Assembly (NCBI RefSeq): GCF_036311985.1
Contig: NZ_JAZDCJ010000084.1
From: JAZDCJ01 sp036311985
Lineage (GTDB): Bacteria; Actinomycetota; Actinomycetes; Actinomycetales; Micrococcaceae
Length of the DNA: 11,530 bases
Direction: 5' to 3' (one strand)
A model generated the notes under the pieces. That model ran no database searches and had not been told where the DNA came from. It worked only from the letters and a program-made list of their open reading frames with translations. The first letter of the stretch is position 1. Every line of letters starts with the position of its first letter. Below are positions 1 through 6,195 of this stretch, in pieces. The translations under genes and the position numbers were made by a program.

Positions 1-195
1 CTCGGTCATTTCCTCATCGAGCGCGGTCTCGATCACGGTCTTGGTCAGCTGCTTGAGCAGACCGTCCGGCCCGGTCAGGGACAGGCCCTGTTCCTTCGCC
101 ATTCTGACCAGCTCGCGCGCAGCGTCGCCCTCGGATACTTCTGTCTTCTTTTCAGCGGTTTTCGTACTCGGCACAGCCTCAAGTGTTGCGGCCAT
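1..195 (-). CDS. IS256-family transposase, N-terminal 65 residues (partial)
   Basis: This would be the DDE transposase that moves the IS256-type element. Only the first 65 codons are present. The minus-strand reading starts MAATLEAVPSTKTAEKK and ends LTKTVIETALDEEMTE at the window edge. The stretch 'LLKQLTKTVIETALDEEMTE' is the conserved entry into the Transposase_mut domain of this family. The ATG at 195-193 is supported by a strong Shine-Dalgarno, GGGGAGGAG, at 210-202. The catalytic DDE residues lie outside the window, so intactness cannot be judged. The N-terminal tail is rich in Ala, Lys and Thr and probably disordered. Confidence 0.85.
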   Translation of the reverse strand, partial: MAATLEAVPSTKTAEKKTEVSEGDAARELVRMAKEQGLSLTGPDGLLKQLTKTVIETALDEEMTE

Positions 196-240
196 ATCGG
201 GCTCCTCCCCGCCAGGCTTACCGCCCGGCGTGTCGAGCCG

Positions 241-266
241 GATACACCGTTATTTCCACAGTCCCC
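241..266. repeat. Putative terminal inverted repeat of the IS256-family element
   Basis: The segment beginning gatacaccgttatttccaca on the plus strand lies just upstream of the transposase Shine-Dalgarno, in the expected place and style for an IS256-family end. The partner repeat is outside the window, so it cannot be confirmed by pairing. Confidence 0.45.
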
Positions 267-283
267 GGCAAGGCGCGCCGGGC

Positions 284-366
284 GGTCCCATGACTGGCGA
301 TCCAGGTGGTCCCATGCAACTGGCAGAAAACCGCTCAGACCGGTCCCATGCTCATGGCAGGCGACA
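284..366. mobile_element. Remnant of an IS end with three GGTCCCATG repeats (IS21-like?)
   Basis: GGTCCCATG occurs at 284-292, 308-316 and 342-350, each followed within a few bases by an ACTGGC/CATGGC-like string. The block ends in GGCGACA at 366, so on the minus strand it begins TGTCGCC. A TG...CA terminus with several spaced internal repeats is the known architecture of IS21-family ends, where they are transposase sites. No transposase coding is left. The IS256 end at about 266 probably truncates it. The family name is an inference; the repeats are directly visible. Confidence 0.4.
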
Positions 367-660
367 GTCCCCAACCTCGCACGGCGACGAGGCGGTTCGC
401 CAGCAGAGTTCCGCCACCGGAACCTACGGCGTGTCGGGTGGCGGCTCTCGCCGTAGCGCCGCCATGCGGCGGCAAGTTCGAGGTCTTTTCCAGCTCCCCG
501 CGAGTGAGTTCACCGGCCTCGTCGACTTGACTCGCGCCGAGAAGTCCGGTTGATGGCGGGCAGTCATCGGCTTATGTCCCATTCCACGTATAGGGAGACC
601 TGATAGATGGAAGCCCTCACGTCCAGTCTCTCGATTATTGGAGCCACTTTTCGCCGGTCT
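367..660. other. Region without a recognised gene
   Basis: Several frames on both strands stay open (for example plus frame to 553), but none shows a recognisable domain, a good ribosome site or a convincing start. A short dyad, GCCGCCATGCGGCGGC, lies near 459-474. GGAGCC at 640-645 pairs with GGCTCC at 681-686, bracketing the -35 region of the operon promoter. The stretch may be decayed DNA between the IS remnants and the operon. Confidence 0.5.
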
Positions 661-662
661 CG

Positions 663-692
663 TTGACCGTGTCTATCTGGGGCTCCTATGAT
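663..692 (+). promoter_or_regulatory. Sigma70-type promoter for the catabolic operon
   Basis: TTGACC (663-668) and TATGAT (687-692) are separated by 18 bases, close to the consensus for the primary sigma factor. Transcription would start near 699 and leave a leader of about 50 bases before the GTG at 748. The -10 lies inside a tandem repeat, TCCTATG at 684-690 and 692-698. GGAGCC (640-645) and GGCTCC (681-686) form a loose inverted repeat across the promoter, so a regulator could bind here. Which regulator is not shown by the sequence. Confidence 0.6.
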
Positions 693-747
693 CCTATGGT
701 CCCGCATGTGGAGGCGTCGAGGGTGACGCCAACAAATAGGAGGTCTA

Positions 748-2205
748 GTGGTTCCGAGTCCAATGGTGGCCGAGGTCGAAAGTCCAGACGTTCTGATTAT
801 CGGAGCAGGTGTCGTCGGCACTTCGATCGCGATGGCGCTGTCCCACCTCGACGTGGACGTCGCCGTAGTCGAGCGTAGGCACGATGTCGGGGAGGAGGCG
901 TCCCGGGCGAACAGCGGCATCGCGAACTGCGGCTGGTCGATGAGGCCCGGAAGCCTGGAAGCAGAACTCGTGCAGGCGTCGAGTGGTCGATGGGAGGACC
1001 TGTCCACGCGCTTGGGCGTCAAATTCCGTCGAGTCGGACTGACGCTTCTTGCCTTCACGAAGGATGAGGCCCAGCAGATCCCGCTGCTCGCCGACCGTGC
1101 CTCGAGCAACGGCGTTGCTGCTGAGATTGTGGAGGGTGCCGCGCTGGAAACAGTTGCTCCGCATGCATCGCCCGACGCAATGATCGGCTTGTTTGTTCCC
1201 GACGAGGGTGTCGTCGACTCGGTGCGACTGCCCGTCGCGTACGCCGAGTTGGCTGAGCGGAACGGTGTTCGCTTCTACCTCGGCGAGGCGGTCATCGGGT
1301 CTTCACGTAGCGGCGATCACGTCAGTGAGGTCGTCACAACGAAACGCCGCTTCCGACCTCGATTCGTTGTTAACGCAGCCGGTGTGGGGGCCGATCAGGT
1401 TTCGGATGCACTAGAAGGTGAGAACTTTTCCGTCACCGCCCGTCGCGGACAGTGGGTTCTCCTTGACAGGGAATTCGGGAAGTCTGTTCCATCGATTCTG
1501 ACCGGGGTGCCGACCAATCTGGGTCATGGGCCGATGGTGATCCCTACGGCGCATGGCTCCGTACTTGTGGGTCCGGATGCAGAAGATCTCGAGCGAAAAG
1601 ACGATAGGTCTACGACTATCGCCGGAATAGCTGACGTGGTAGCTCGTTGCCAGCGATTGATGCCAGCAATCGACACTACGTTCGCGATCAAGACCTTCGC
1701 CGGACTACGTCCGCATAGTGATCCGACGTATCGAGTGGGATGGTCGGATAAGAGCAGCAACCTGCTTCAAGTCGCAGGTATTCGCTCGACCGGCGTGTCT
1801 TCGTCGCCGGCGATGGGTGAGCATATTCGCGACGTGCTGATTTCCGCGGGCCTGAGTTCGCTCCCACGAACGGGTGCTCGGGACAGCTTGGACTACGCCC
1901 GGCCCCTCTGGTGGGACGGCGATGGTGAACGCAGCGCGCAGGATCCGCTCGGCCGAACGGTGATTTGCGCGTGCGAAAAGGTCACAGCGCGAGATATTCA
2001 CCAGGCGCTGCAGGACCCGCTTCCGGCCACGTCCATCGGCGGGGTCGCACGGCGTACGCACGCGACCTGGGGGCGTTGTCAGGGCTCGGCCTGCCTGTCA
2101 GGCGTCGCATTCATCACATCGCTATATACAGGTGGTGCGGCATGGGAAACACCAATGCATGAGCCCGGCTCCTCGATTGGCGTGGGGGAGACAAGTCGTG
2201 CGTGA
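748..2205 (+). CDS. GlpA-like FAD-dependent oxidoreductase with C-terminal BFD-type [2Fe-2S] domain
   Basis: A flavoprotein of the DAO (D-amino-acid oxidase/glycerol-3-phosphate dehydrogenase) family, which oxidises C-N or C-OH bonds. Residues 15-24 carry the Rossmann FAD motif (VLIIGAGVVG), E42 ends the second strand, and SRANSGIANCG at about 52-62 is typical of the DAO fold. The C-terminus (about 405-455) has Cys407-x-Cys409 and Cys444-x4-Cys449 with 'RRTHATWGRCQGSACLSG', matching the BFD-like domain of anaerobic glycerol-3-phosphate dehydrogenase GlpA. It therefore probably passes electrons on rather than to oxygen. The length of 485 aa is near GlpA's. The GTG start has AGGAGGT at 738-744; the next ATG (763) is 19 bases from it and less likely. 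First gene of the operon, overlapping the next by 8 bases. The substrate is not evident; from context I infer a phosphorylated amino alcohol. Confidence 0.85.
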   Translation: MVPSPMVAEVESPDVLIIGAGVVGTSIAMALSHLDVDVAVVERRHDVGEEASRANSGIANCGWSMRPGSLEAELVQASSGRWEDLSTRLGVKFRRVGLTLLAFTKDEAQQIPLLADRASSNGVAAEIVEGAALETVAPHASPDAMIGLFVPDEGVVDSVRLPVAYAELAERNGVRFYLGEAVIGSSRSGDHVSEVVTTKRRFRPRFVVNAAGVGADQVSDALEGENFSVTARRGQWVLLDREFGKSVPSILTGVPTNLGHGPMVIPTAHGSVLVGPDAEDLERKDDRSTTIAGIADVVARCQRLMPAIDTTFAIKTFAGLRPHSDPTYRVGWSDKSSNLLQVAGIRSTGVSSSPAMGEHIRDVLISAGLSSLPRTGARDSLDYARPLWWDGDGERSAQDPLGRTVICACEKVTARDIHQALQDPLPATSIGGVARRTHATWGRCQGSACLSGVAFITSLYTGGAAWETPMHEPGSSIGVGETSRA

Positions 2206-2986
2206 GGTTGTCGTTGTCGGCTCGGGTCAGTCGGGACTGCTCGTCGCCCGGAAACTTGCAGCGGCGGGAGTAGGAGTCACGTGCGTCGAGCGCTTGCCCG
2301 AACCTGGTGGGCAAGAGCCCGAACCGGAAACGCGCCGCATGGCACAAGCCGCGGGTCGCGCAGGTGTGAAATGGCTGCTCGGCACTCTTGCCTTTGAATA
2401 CCGGGACAGGTCGGTCCGGACCCTAGGAGTCAACGGCGCCCGAACATTGGCCGCAGAAGCGCTAGTGCTTGCCACGGGGAGCCGGCCCGCCACGAGGGCT
2501 GAACTCGGAATAGCGGGTGACCGCGGCGCAGGTGTGCTCCCGGGATCGGTGGTGCACCACTACCTCGACTCCGGCGTGCTCCCGGGTAGATATCCCGTCG
2601 TGGTGGGCGATGGTCAACTAGCTGCGACGTTGTGCAGTCAACTCCTGCGTTCTGGTGCCGCGCACGTGACATCAATCAGATCAAAGCCGGGCGAAGCGTC
2701 TGCGTTCCCTGGAACGCTGACGCACTGGAATTCCGTGCTCGAGGCGGTTGAAGGATTCCCGCGAACGGCTACGGCGATCGTTCGCCAGGCTGGAGAGTCG
2801 ATCCGAATCCCGACGGACGCCGTAGTCCTCGCTGCCAGACGAATTCCCATGCGCAACGTTGAGAACGCCGTTGGCCCGAGTCGCGCGGTGATCGACTGCT
2901 TCAGTTCGGCGGATCCCAAGAGCGTCGAAGACGCGGAGGCCACAGCCGACGCAGCATTCCATCGCGTGCTGGCCGAACTTCAGTAA
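2198..2986 (+). CDS. Short NAD(P)/FAD-dependent oxidoreductase, partner of the GlpA-like protein
   Basis: A 262-residue pyridine-nucleotide-disulfide-type flavoprotein. The N-terminal FAD motif GSGQSG (8-13) is followed by ERLPEPGGQ (31-39). ALVLATGSRP (88-97) is the classic ATG motif. VVVGDGQLAAT (134-144) is a second dinucleotide-binding glycine loop. It is much shorter than GlpB or typical 400-residue relatives, yet it is not visibly frameshifted. It has only two Cys (C29 and C146, plus C234 near the end if counted) and no CxxC redox pair. The start is the GTG at 2198, with GGGGGAG seven bases upstream and overlapping the previous stop, which implies translational coupling. An upstream in-frame ATG (2132) would overlap the first gene by 74 bases and is rejected. 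The likely role is electron transfer or a second subunit of one dehydrogenase complex, as in two-flavoprotein systems such as GlpAB or opine oxidase. Confidence 0.75.
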   Translation: MREVVVVGSGQSGLLVARKLAAAGVGVTCVERLPEPGGQEPEPETRRMAQAAGRAGVKWLLGTLAFEYRDRSVRTLGVNGARTLAAEALVLATGSRPATRAELGIAGDRGAGVLPGSVVHHYLDSGVLPGRYPVVVGDGQLAATLCSQLLRSGAAHVTSIRSKPGEASAFPGTLTHWNSVLEAVEGFPRTATAIVRQAGESIRIPTDAVVLAARRIPMRNVENAVGPSRAVIDCFSSADPKSVEDAEATADAAFHRVLAELQ

Positions 2987-3011
2987 GAACATCTAAACGT
3001 CAGGAGACGAA

Positions 3012-3224
3012 ATGCAAGTACTTTCTCCAGTTGGAAAGTTTCACGTTGGCATGGATGGTGTGCGTTTCAGAGGTTGGCAGCCGGTAGTCGACGTCTCAAT
3101 GGGGGCATGGCGCTCCGAGGCAACACTGGATCGCAAGGATGTCGCCTATGTGGTGGCAGTAGTCGGAGTGCTGATCGGCGTTTTCGGGCTTGGACGACTG
3201 ACGTCCCGAGGAATTCGGGCATAG
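3012..3224 (+). CDS. Small single-pass membrane protein, unknown family
   Basis: Seventy residues; not recognised. Residues 1-40 are soluble and aromatic-containing, with WQPVVDVSMGAWRSE around 22-36. Residues about 43-62 (DVAYVVAVVGVLIGVFGLG) form one clear transmembrane helix, and the tail RLTSRGIRA is basic, predicting a cytoplasmic C-terminus. There is no cysteine, so it does not carry an Fe-S cluster and is not the DUF1667-type third subunit often found beside GlpA/GlpB-like pairs. AGGAG at 3002-3006 lies five bases before the ATG. It sits 25 bases after the second flavoprotein and 10 before the aldolase, so it is certainly in the operon. A membrane anchor for the flavoprotein pair is a reasonable guess only. 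Confidence 0.65.
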   Translation: MQVLSPVGKFHVGMDGVRFRGWQPVVDVSMGAWRSEATLDRKDVAYVVAVVGVLIGVFGLGRLTSRGIRA

Positions 3225-3234
3225 GGGCATACCA

Positions 3235-4089
3235 ATGGCGATTTCGACTCTGCGGCCCTTGCTCGAAAGAGCATCGGATGAGCGCTACGGCGTTCTGGCT
3301 ATCAACATCGTGAACGAGCTCACCCTACGAGCGGTCATTGAGGCCGCCGAACTACGGCGTTCTCCCGTGATCGTGCAAACGTCCGTCAAGACCGTAAAGG
3401 CCCACGGCGTAAGAGAGACACTGTCCGCATTTCGTCATGCGGCAGAGAAATCCACAGTGCCCGTGGTGCTCCATCTCGATCACTGCACCGATCGAGAGGT
3501 GCTAAGCGCATGCCTCGATGCCGGTTGGAACTCGGTCCTCTTCGACGGGTCCGGTCTTTCTCTGGCGGAGGTCACACGCCAGACCATCGAGGTGGTGCAG
3601 GAAGCGCGCCGTCTTGGGGCGGACGTAGAGGGTGAGATCGAGGGGATCCAAGGGGTTGAGGACGGAGTTGGCAGTGACGACGCCCCCACCCTGTACCCCC
3701 TTGAACAAGCGGTGGAGTTCATTCAAACCACAGGTGTCGACTGCTTTGCGCCGGCGATCGGCAACGCGCACGGCAACTATCCGGAACTGCCCAGGCTCGA
3801 CACGGAACGTGTAAGGGCGCTGGTGGGTGCTACGGGCAAGCCGATGGCCCTCCACGGAGGAAGTGGCCTTAGTGACGAGCAGTTCAACGAACTCATCGGC
3901 CTTGGCTGCTCGAAGGTGAACATCTCGACGGCACTCAAAGCCGCCTACATCGACGCTCACCGAGAGTTCATATGCGAACGGGAGCCAGATTATGAGCCCC
4001 TCAATCTGATGCGATATGTCGCCGACCGTGTCCGTGATGTCGCAGTAAACTACATCGACGTTTTCGGGAGTGCAGGTAAAGCAGAATGA
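3235..4089 (+). CDS. Class II (zinc) aldolase, GatY/KbaY/Fba family
   Basis: Catalyses reversible aldol addition of dihydroxyacetone phosphate to an aldehyde or aldehyde phosphate. All hallmarks are present: HLDHC (80-84) with Asp82 and zinc ligand His83, EGEIEG (132-137), GNAHG with His179, HGGSG with His207, and KVNISTALK (227-235) for phosphate binding. The spacing (82/83, 179, 207) is nearly that of tagatose-bisphosphate aldolase GatY, and 284 residues is the normal length. Substrate and stereochemistry cannot be read from these motifs. AGGGG at 3223-3227 precedes the ATG by seven bases. The stop overlaps the ATG of the CbbY-like phosphatase gene, so the two are likely translationally coupled. 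A truncated paralogue lies at 9359-9832. In the proposed pathway it would condense glycolaldehyde phosphate with DHAP. Confidence 0.9.
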   Translation: MAISTLRPLLERASDERYGVLAINIVNELTLRAVIEAAELRRSPVIVQTSVKTVKAHGVRETLSAFRHAAEKSTVPVVLHLDHCTDREVLSACLDAGWNSVLFDGSGLSLAEVTRQTIEVVQEARRLGADVEGEIEGIQGVEDGVGSDDAPTLYPLEQAVEFIQTTGVDCFAPAIGNAHGNYPELPRLDTERVRALVGATGKPMALHGGSGLSDEQFNELIGLGCSKVNISTALKAAYIDAHREFICEREPDYEPLNLMRYVADRVRDVAVNYIDVFGSAGKAE

Positions 4090-4883
4090 ACAGCCTAATA
4101 TACGACTGCGACGGAGTGCTCGCGGAGACGGAAAGAGACGGACACCTCCGGGCATTCAATAAGATGTTCAAGGAAGTGGGGCTCCCCGTCGAGTGGACCG
4201 AGCGCGACTACGCCGACGTCCTGCAAATCGCCGGGGGCAAGGAGCGTCTCCGTTCCCTGTGCACTCCCGAGTTCATCGTCGAGAACAAACTTCCGATGGA
4301 TTCTAGTCAATTAGACGCGGAGATCGCAAACTGGCACAGGGTCAAGACGAGAATCTTCCTGGAGATTGCAGCAGGCGATGGTATGCCGGCACGTCGCGGC
4401 GTCCGACGACTGGCGGAGGAGGCACTCGCGCGCGACTGGCGAATCGGTGTCGCCTCCACATCCTCACTTGAGGCTGTGCGAGCCATAGCACTGAAGTCGC
4501 TAGGCCCAAACATCGTTCGGGAAGCCGTTATCGTCGCGGGCGACATGGTGCCCAGGAAAAAGCCAGCGCCCGACGTTTACCTGAGTGCGATGGCCGCGCT
4601 AGGTGCAGCACCCGAAAACTCTGTCGCGGTGGAGGACTCTCGTATTGGAGTGACCGCTGCGTCCGCCGCCGGCATGGCAGTAATCGCGACGATAAGCCAC
4701 TTCACCCGCGACGAAGACCTCAGCGTGGCGCAAATAGTCACCGACGAACTCGGTGAGCCCGGCGGAAGACCGCTCAAGATCCGAAGTAACGAAACGGGTC
4801 TGCCGGTGGAGGACCACATCTCGATCGATCACGCCGTCGCGTGCATCGAGGCACACGCCACGCTGCTACCGACGCAGCTCTAG
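4086..4883 (+). CDS. HAD-superfamily phosphatase, CbbY-like
   Basis: A haloacid-dehalogenase-type phosphatase with an alpha-helical cap. Motif I is DCDGV with nucleophile Asp7 and Asp9. Motif II is VASTSS (Ser/Thr 124-126), motif III is Lys158/159 in RKKPAPDVY, and motif IV is VEDS (182-185). The cap contains AGGKERL (49-55), and TRDEDLS...ELGEPG follows motif IV. Both are features I associate with CbbY (xylulose-1,5-bisphosphate phosphatase) and relatives rather than with phosphoglycolate phosphatase. The length of 265 aa is slightly longer than typical CbbY owing to a C-terminal tail (about 232-265). The ATG overlaps the aldolase stop by four bases (ATGA). Directly coupled to an aldolase, it probably dephosphorylates the aldolase product. 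The exact substrate is inferred. Confidence 0.8.
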   Translation: MNSLIYDCDGVLAETERDGHLRAFNKMFKEVGLPVEWTERDYADVLQIAGGKERLRSLCTPEFIVENKLPMDSSQLDAEIANWHRVKTRIFLEIAAGDGMPARRGVRRLAEEALARDWRIGVASTSSLEAVRAIALKSLGPNIVREAVIVAGDMVPRKKPAPDVYLSAMAALGAAPENSVAVEDSRIGVTAASAAGMAVIATISHFTRDEDLSVAQIVTDELGEPGGRPLKIRSNETGLPVEDHISIDHAVACIEAHATLLPTQL

Positions 4884-4899
4884 CGGAAGGGCGCAGGAC

Positions 4900-6195
4900 A
4901 TGGAGATCATTAGCGACCTCGTCATCTACGTCATGATGGCGTTCGTGCTTATCGGCGCGATCGCCGCCATCAAGGACGATCAGAGCGGCCTGGGAAAAGA
5001 GTTCCTTCAGGGCATCCACTCCATCGGCTACCTCTTTATTCCGGTGGCGGGTGTGATGGCGGCACTGCCGTATCTCAGCACCTTCATCGAGAACGTCCTG
5101 GGGCCGGTGTGGTCGCTCCTGGGATCCGACCCCGCGATGGCCGCCACGACGTTTATCGCCAGTGACATGGGGGGCTATCAGCTCGCGGAGGCTACAGCGA
5201 GCACCACCGGTGACTGGATCACCGCCATGGTGACCGGTTTCATGGCAGGTGCCACGATCGTGTTCAGCATCCCCGTCGGATTGGCAATGTTGGCCCGTCG
5301 TGACCACAAGTACATGGCGCTAGGAATCATGTCTGGGATCTTGACGATTCCCGTCGGCGTCTTCATCACGATGATGATCGTCCTGGCGACAGGGGCAAAG
5401 ATTAGAGGCGACGTAAACACGAGCGGACCTTCGGACACAGCAGTTGCTGGCCTCGATGTGGGCTCCCTAATCGGGAACATGGTGCCGCTAGTGATCATCG
5501 TGCTCGCGATCGCCTGCGGACTGAAGTTTCTCCCTGACCTCATGATCAAGCTCTTCATGGGGTTCGGCCGGTTCATCGACGCGGCGGTAAAGGTGCTCCT
5601 AGCGATCTCTATCGTGGAGTACTTCACTGGGGTCTTCTCGACGGTCTTCGGTTCGTGGGGATTTGGGGCGATCATCGCCACCCCGGAGGACCAGTTCCGG
5701 CCCCTCGAGGTCGCGGGTTACGTCGGCATCATGCTCGCAGGGGCATTCCCGATGGTGTACGCAATCCAGAAGTACTTGTCCAAGCCGCTGGCCGCGATCG
5801 GCTCACGCTTCGGCATCAGCGAGACCGGCATGGCCGGAATTCTGGGCGGCAGCGCCAACATCCTGGCGCTCTTCCACCTGATCCGGCAGATGCCGGCAAA
5901 GGACAAGGTCATGGCCATCGCCTTTGCGACGACAGGTGCCTTCCTGCTCGGTGACCACCTCTCGTTTACAGCGAACTTCCAGCCAACCTTGATCATGCCC
6001 GTTCTGGTCGGGAAGCTCATCGCGGCAGTACTAGCCATGATCGTCGCGTACTTCATCGCGGTGCCCACCGCGAAGCGCCTTGAGCAGGCCGAAGCGCGTA
6101 TGTCGAACGAGACACCCGCGCAGGGGCCTGTCGATGTGGCGCTAGCCGTCCCGTACGCAGAGGGCTTGGCAAAGAGCAGAGAGTCGGTGGAATAG
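4900..6195 (+). CDS. eutH: EutH-family ethanolamine permease
   Basis: A polytopic inner-membrane transporter of the EutH family, which imports ethanolamine. The 431 residues compare with about 408 in enterobacterial EutH, and roughly ten hydrophobic helices are visible. Family-typical strings include SDMGGYQLAEA (about 88-98), ATIVFSIPVGLAML, GIMSGILTIPVG, LVIIVLAIACGLKFLPDLMIK, LAGAFPMVYAIQKYLSKPL and AFLLGDHLSFTA near the C-terminus. The start is ATG 4900, 17 bases after the phosphatase stop. A longer reading from 4753 overlaps the phosphatase and has a non-membrane, Arg/Ser-rich extension, so it is rejected. Its stop overlaps the kinase start by one base. No microcompartment or EutBC genes are nearby, which is unusual for eutH in enteric operons. 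A related amino alcohol as substrate cannot be excluded. Confidence 0.85.
   Translation: MEIISDLVIYVMMAFVLIGAIAAIKDDQSGLGKEFLQGIHSIGYLFIPVAGVMAALPYLSTFIENVLGPVWSLLGSDPAMAATTFIASDMGGYQLAEATASTTGDWITAMVTGFMAGATIVFSIPVGLAMLARRDHKYMALGIMSGILTIPVGVFITMMIVLATGAKIRGDVNTSGPSDTAVAGLDVGSLIGNMVPLVIIVLAIACGLKFLPDLMIKLFMGFGRFIDAAVKVLLAISIVEYFTGVFSTVFGSWGFGAIIATPEDQFRPLEVAGYVGIMLAGAFPMVYAIQKYLSKPLAAIGSRFGISETGMAGILGGSANILALFHLIRQMPAKDKVMAIAFATTGAFLLGDHLSFTANFQPTLIMPVLVGKLIAAVLAMIVAYFIAVPTAKRLEQAEARMSNETPAQGPVDVALAVPYAEGLAKSRESVE

Larger units (their letters stand above)
1..266 (-). mobile_element. IS256-family insertion sequence, 5' end only (continues left of window)
   Basis: The start of an IS256 (mutator-type) transposase gene reads on the minus strand from 195 and runs off the left edge. 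About 70 bases upstream of its start lies a likely terminal inverted repeat. Read on the minus strand from about 266 it contains GTGGAAATAACGGTGTA, the style of end seen in actinobacterial IS256-type elements. The outer end is placed at about 266, but the opposite end and target duplication are outside the window, so this border is approximate. It abuts a different IS-like remnant at 284-366, suggesting insertion into an older element. Confidence 0.75.

Noticed and set aside
41..553. Plus-strand 170-residue open frame
   Set aside because: It runs antisense through the IS256 transposase start and across IS ends. It has no domain and no ribosome site.
2132..2197. Longer start for the second flavoprotein
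   Set aside because: The FAD-binding strand begins right after GTG 2198, which has a good ribosome site. The longer form would overlap the first gene by 74 bases.
3502..4155. Minus-strand 217-residue open frame over the aldolase
   Set aside because: It is antisense to a complete aldolase with all catalytic motifs and shows no family features of its own.
4753..4899. N-terminal extension of the EutH reading
   Set aside because: It overlaps the phosphatase gene in another frame and is Arg/Ser-rich. The EutH fold begins at ATG 4900.
5178..5681. Minus-strand 167-residue open frame inside eutH
   Set aside because: It is a shadow of the GC-rich coding frame and lacks a start signal and any known domain.
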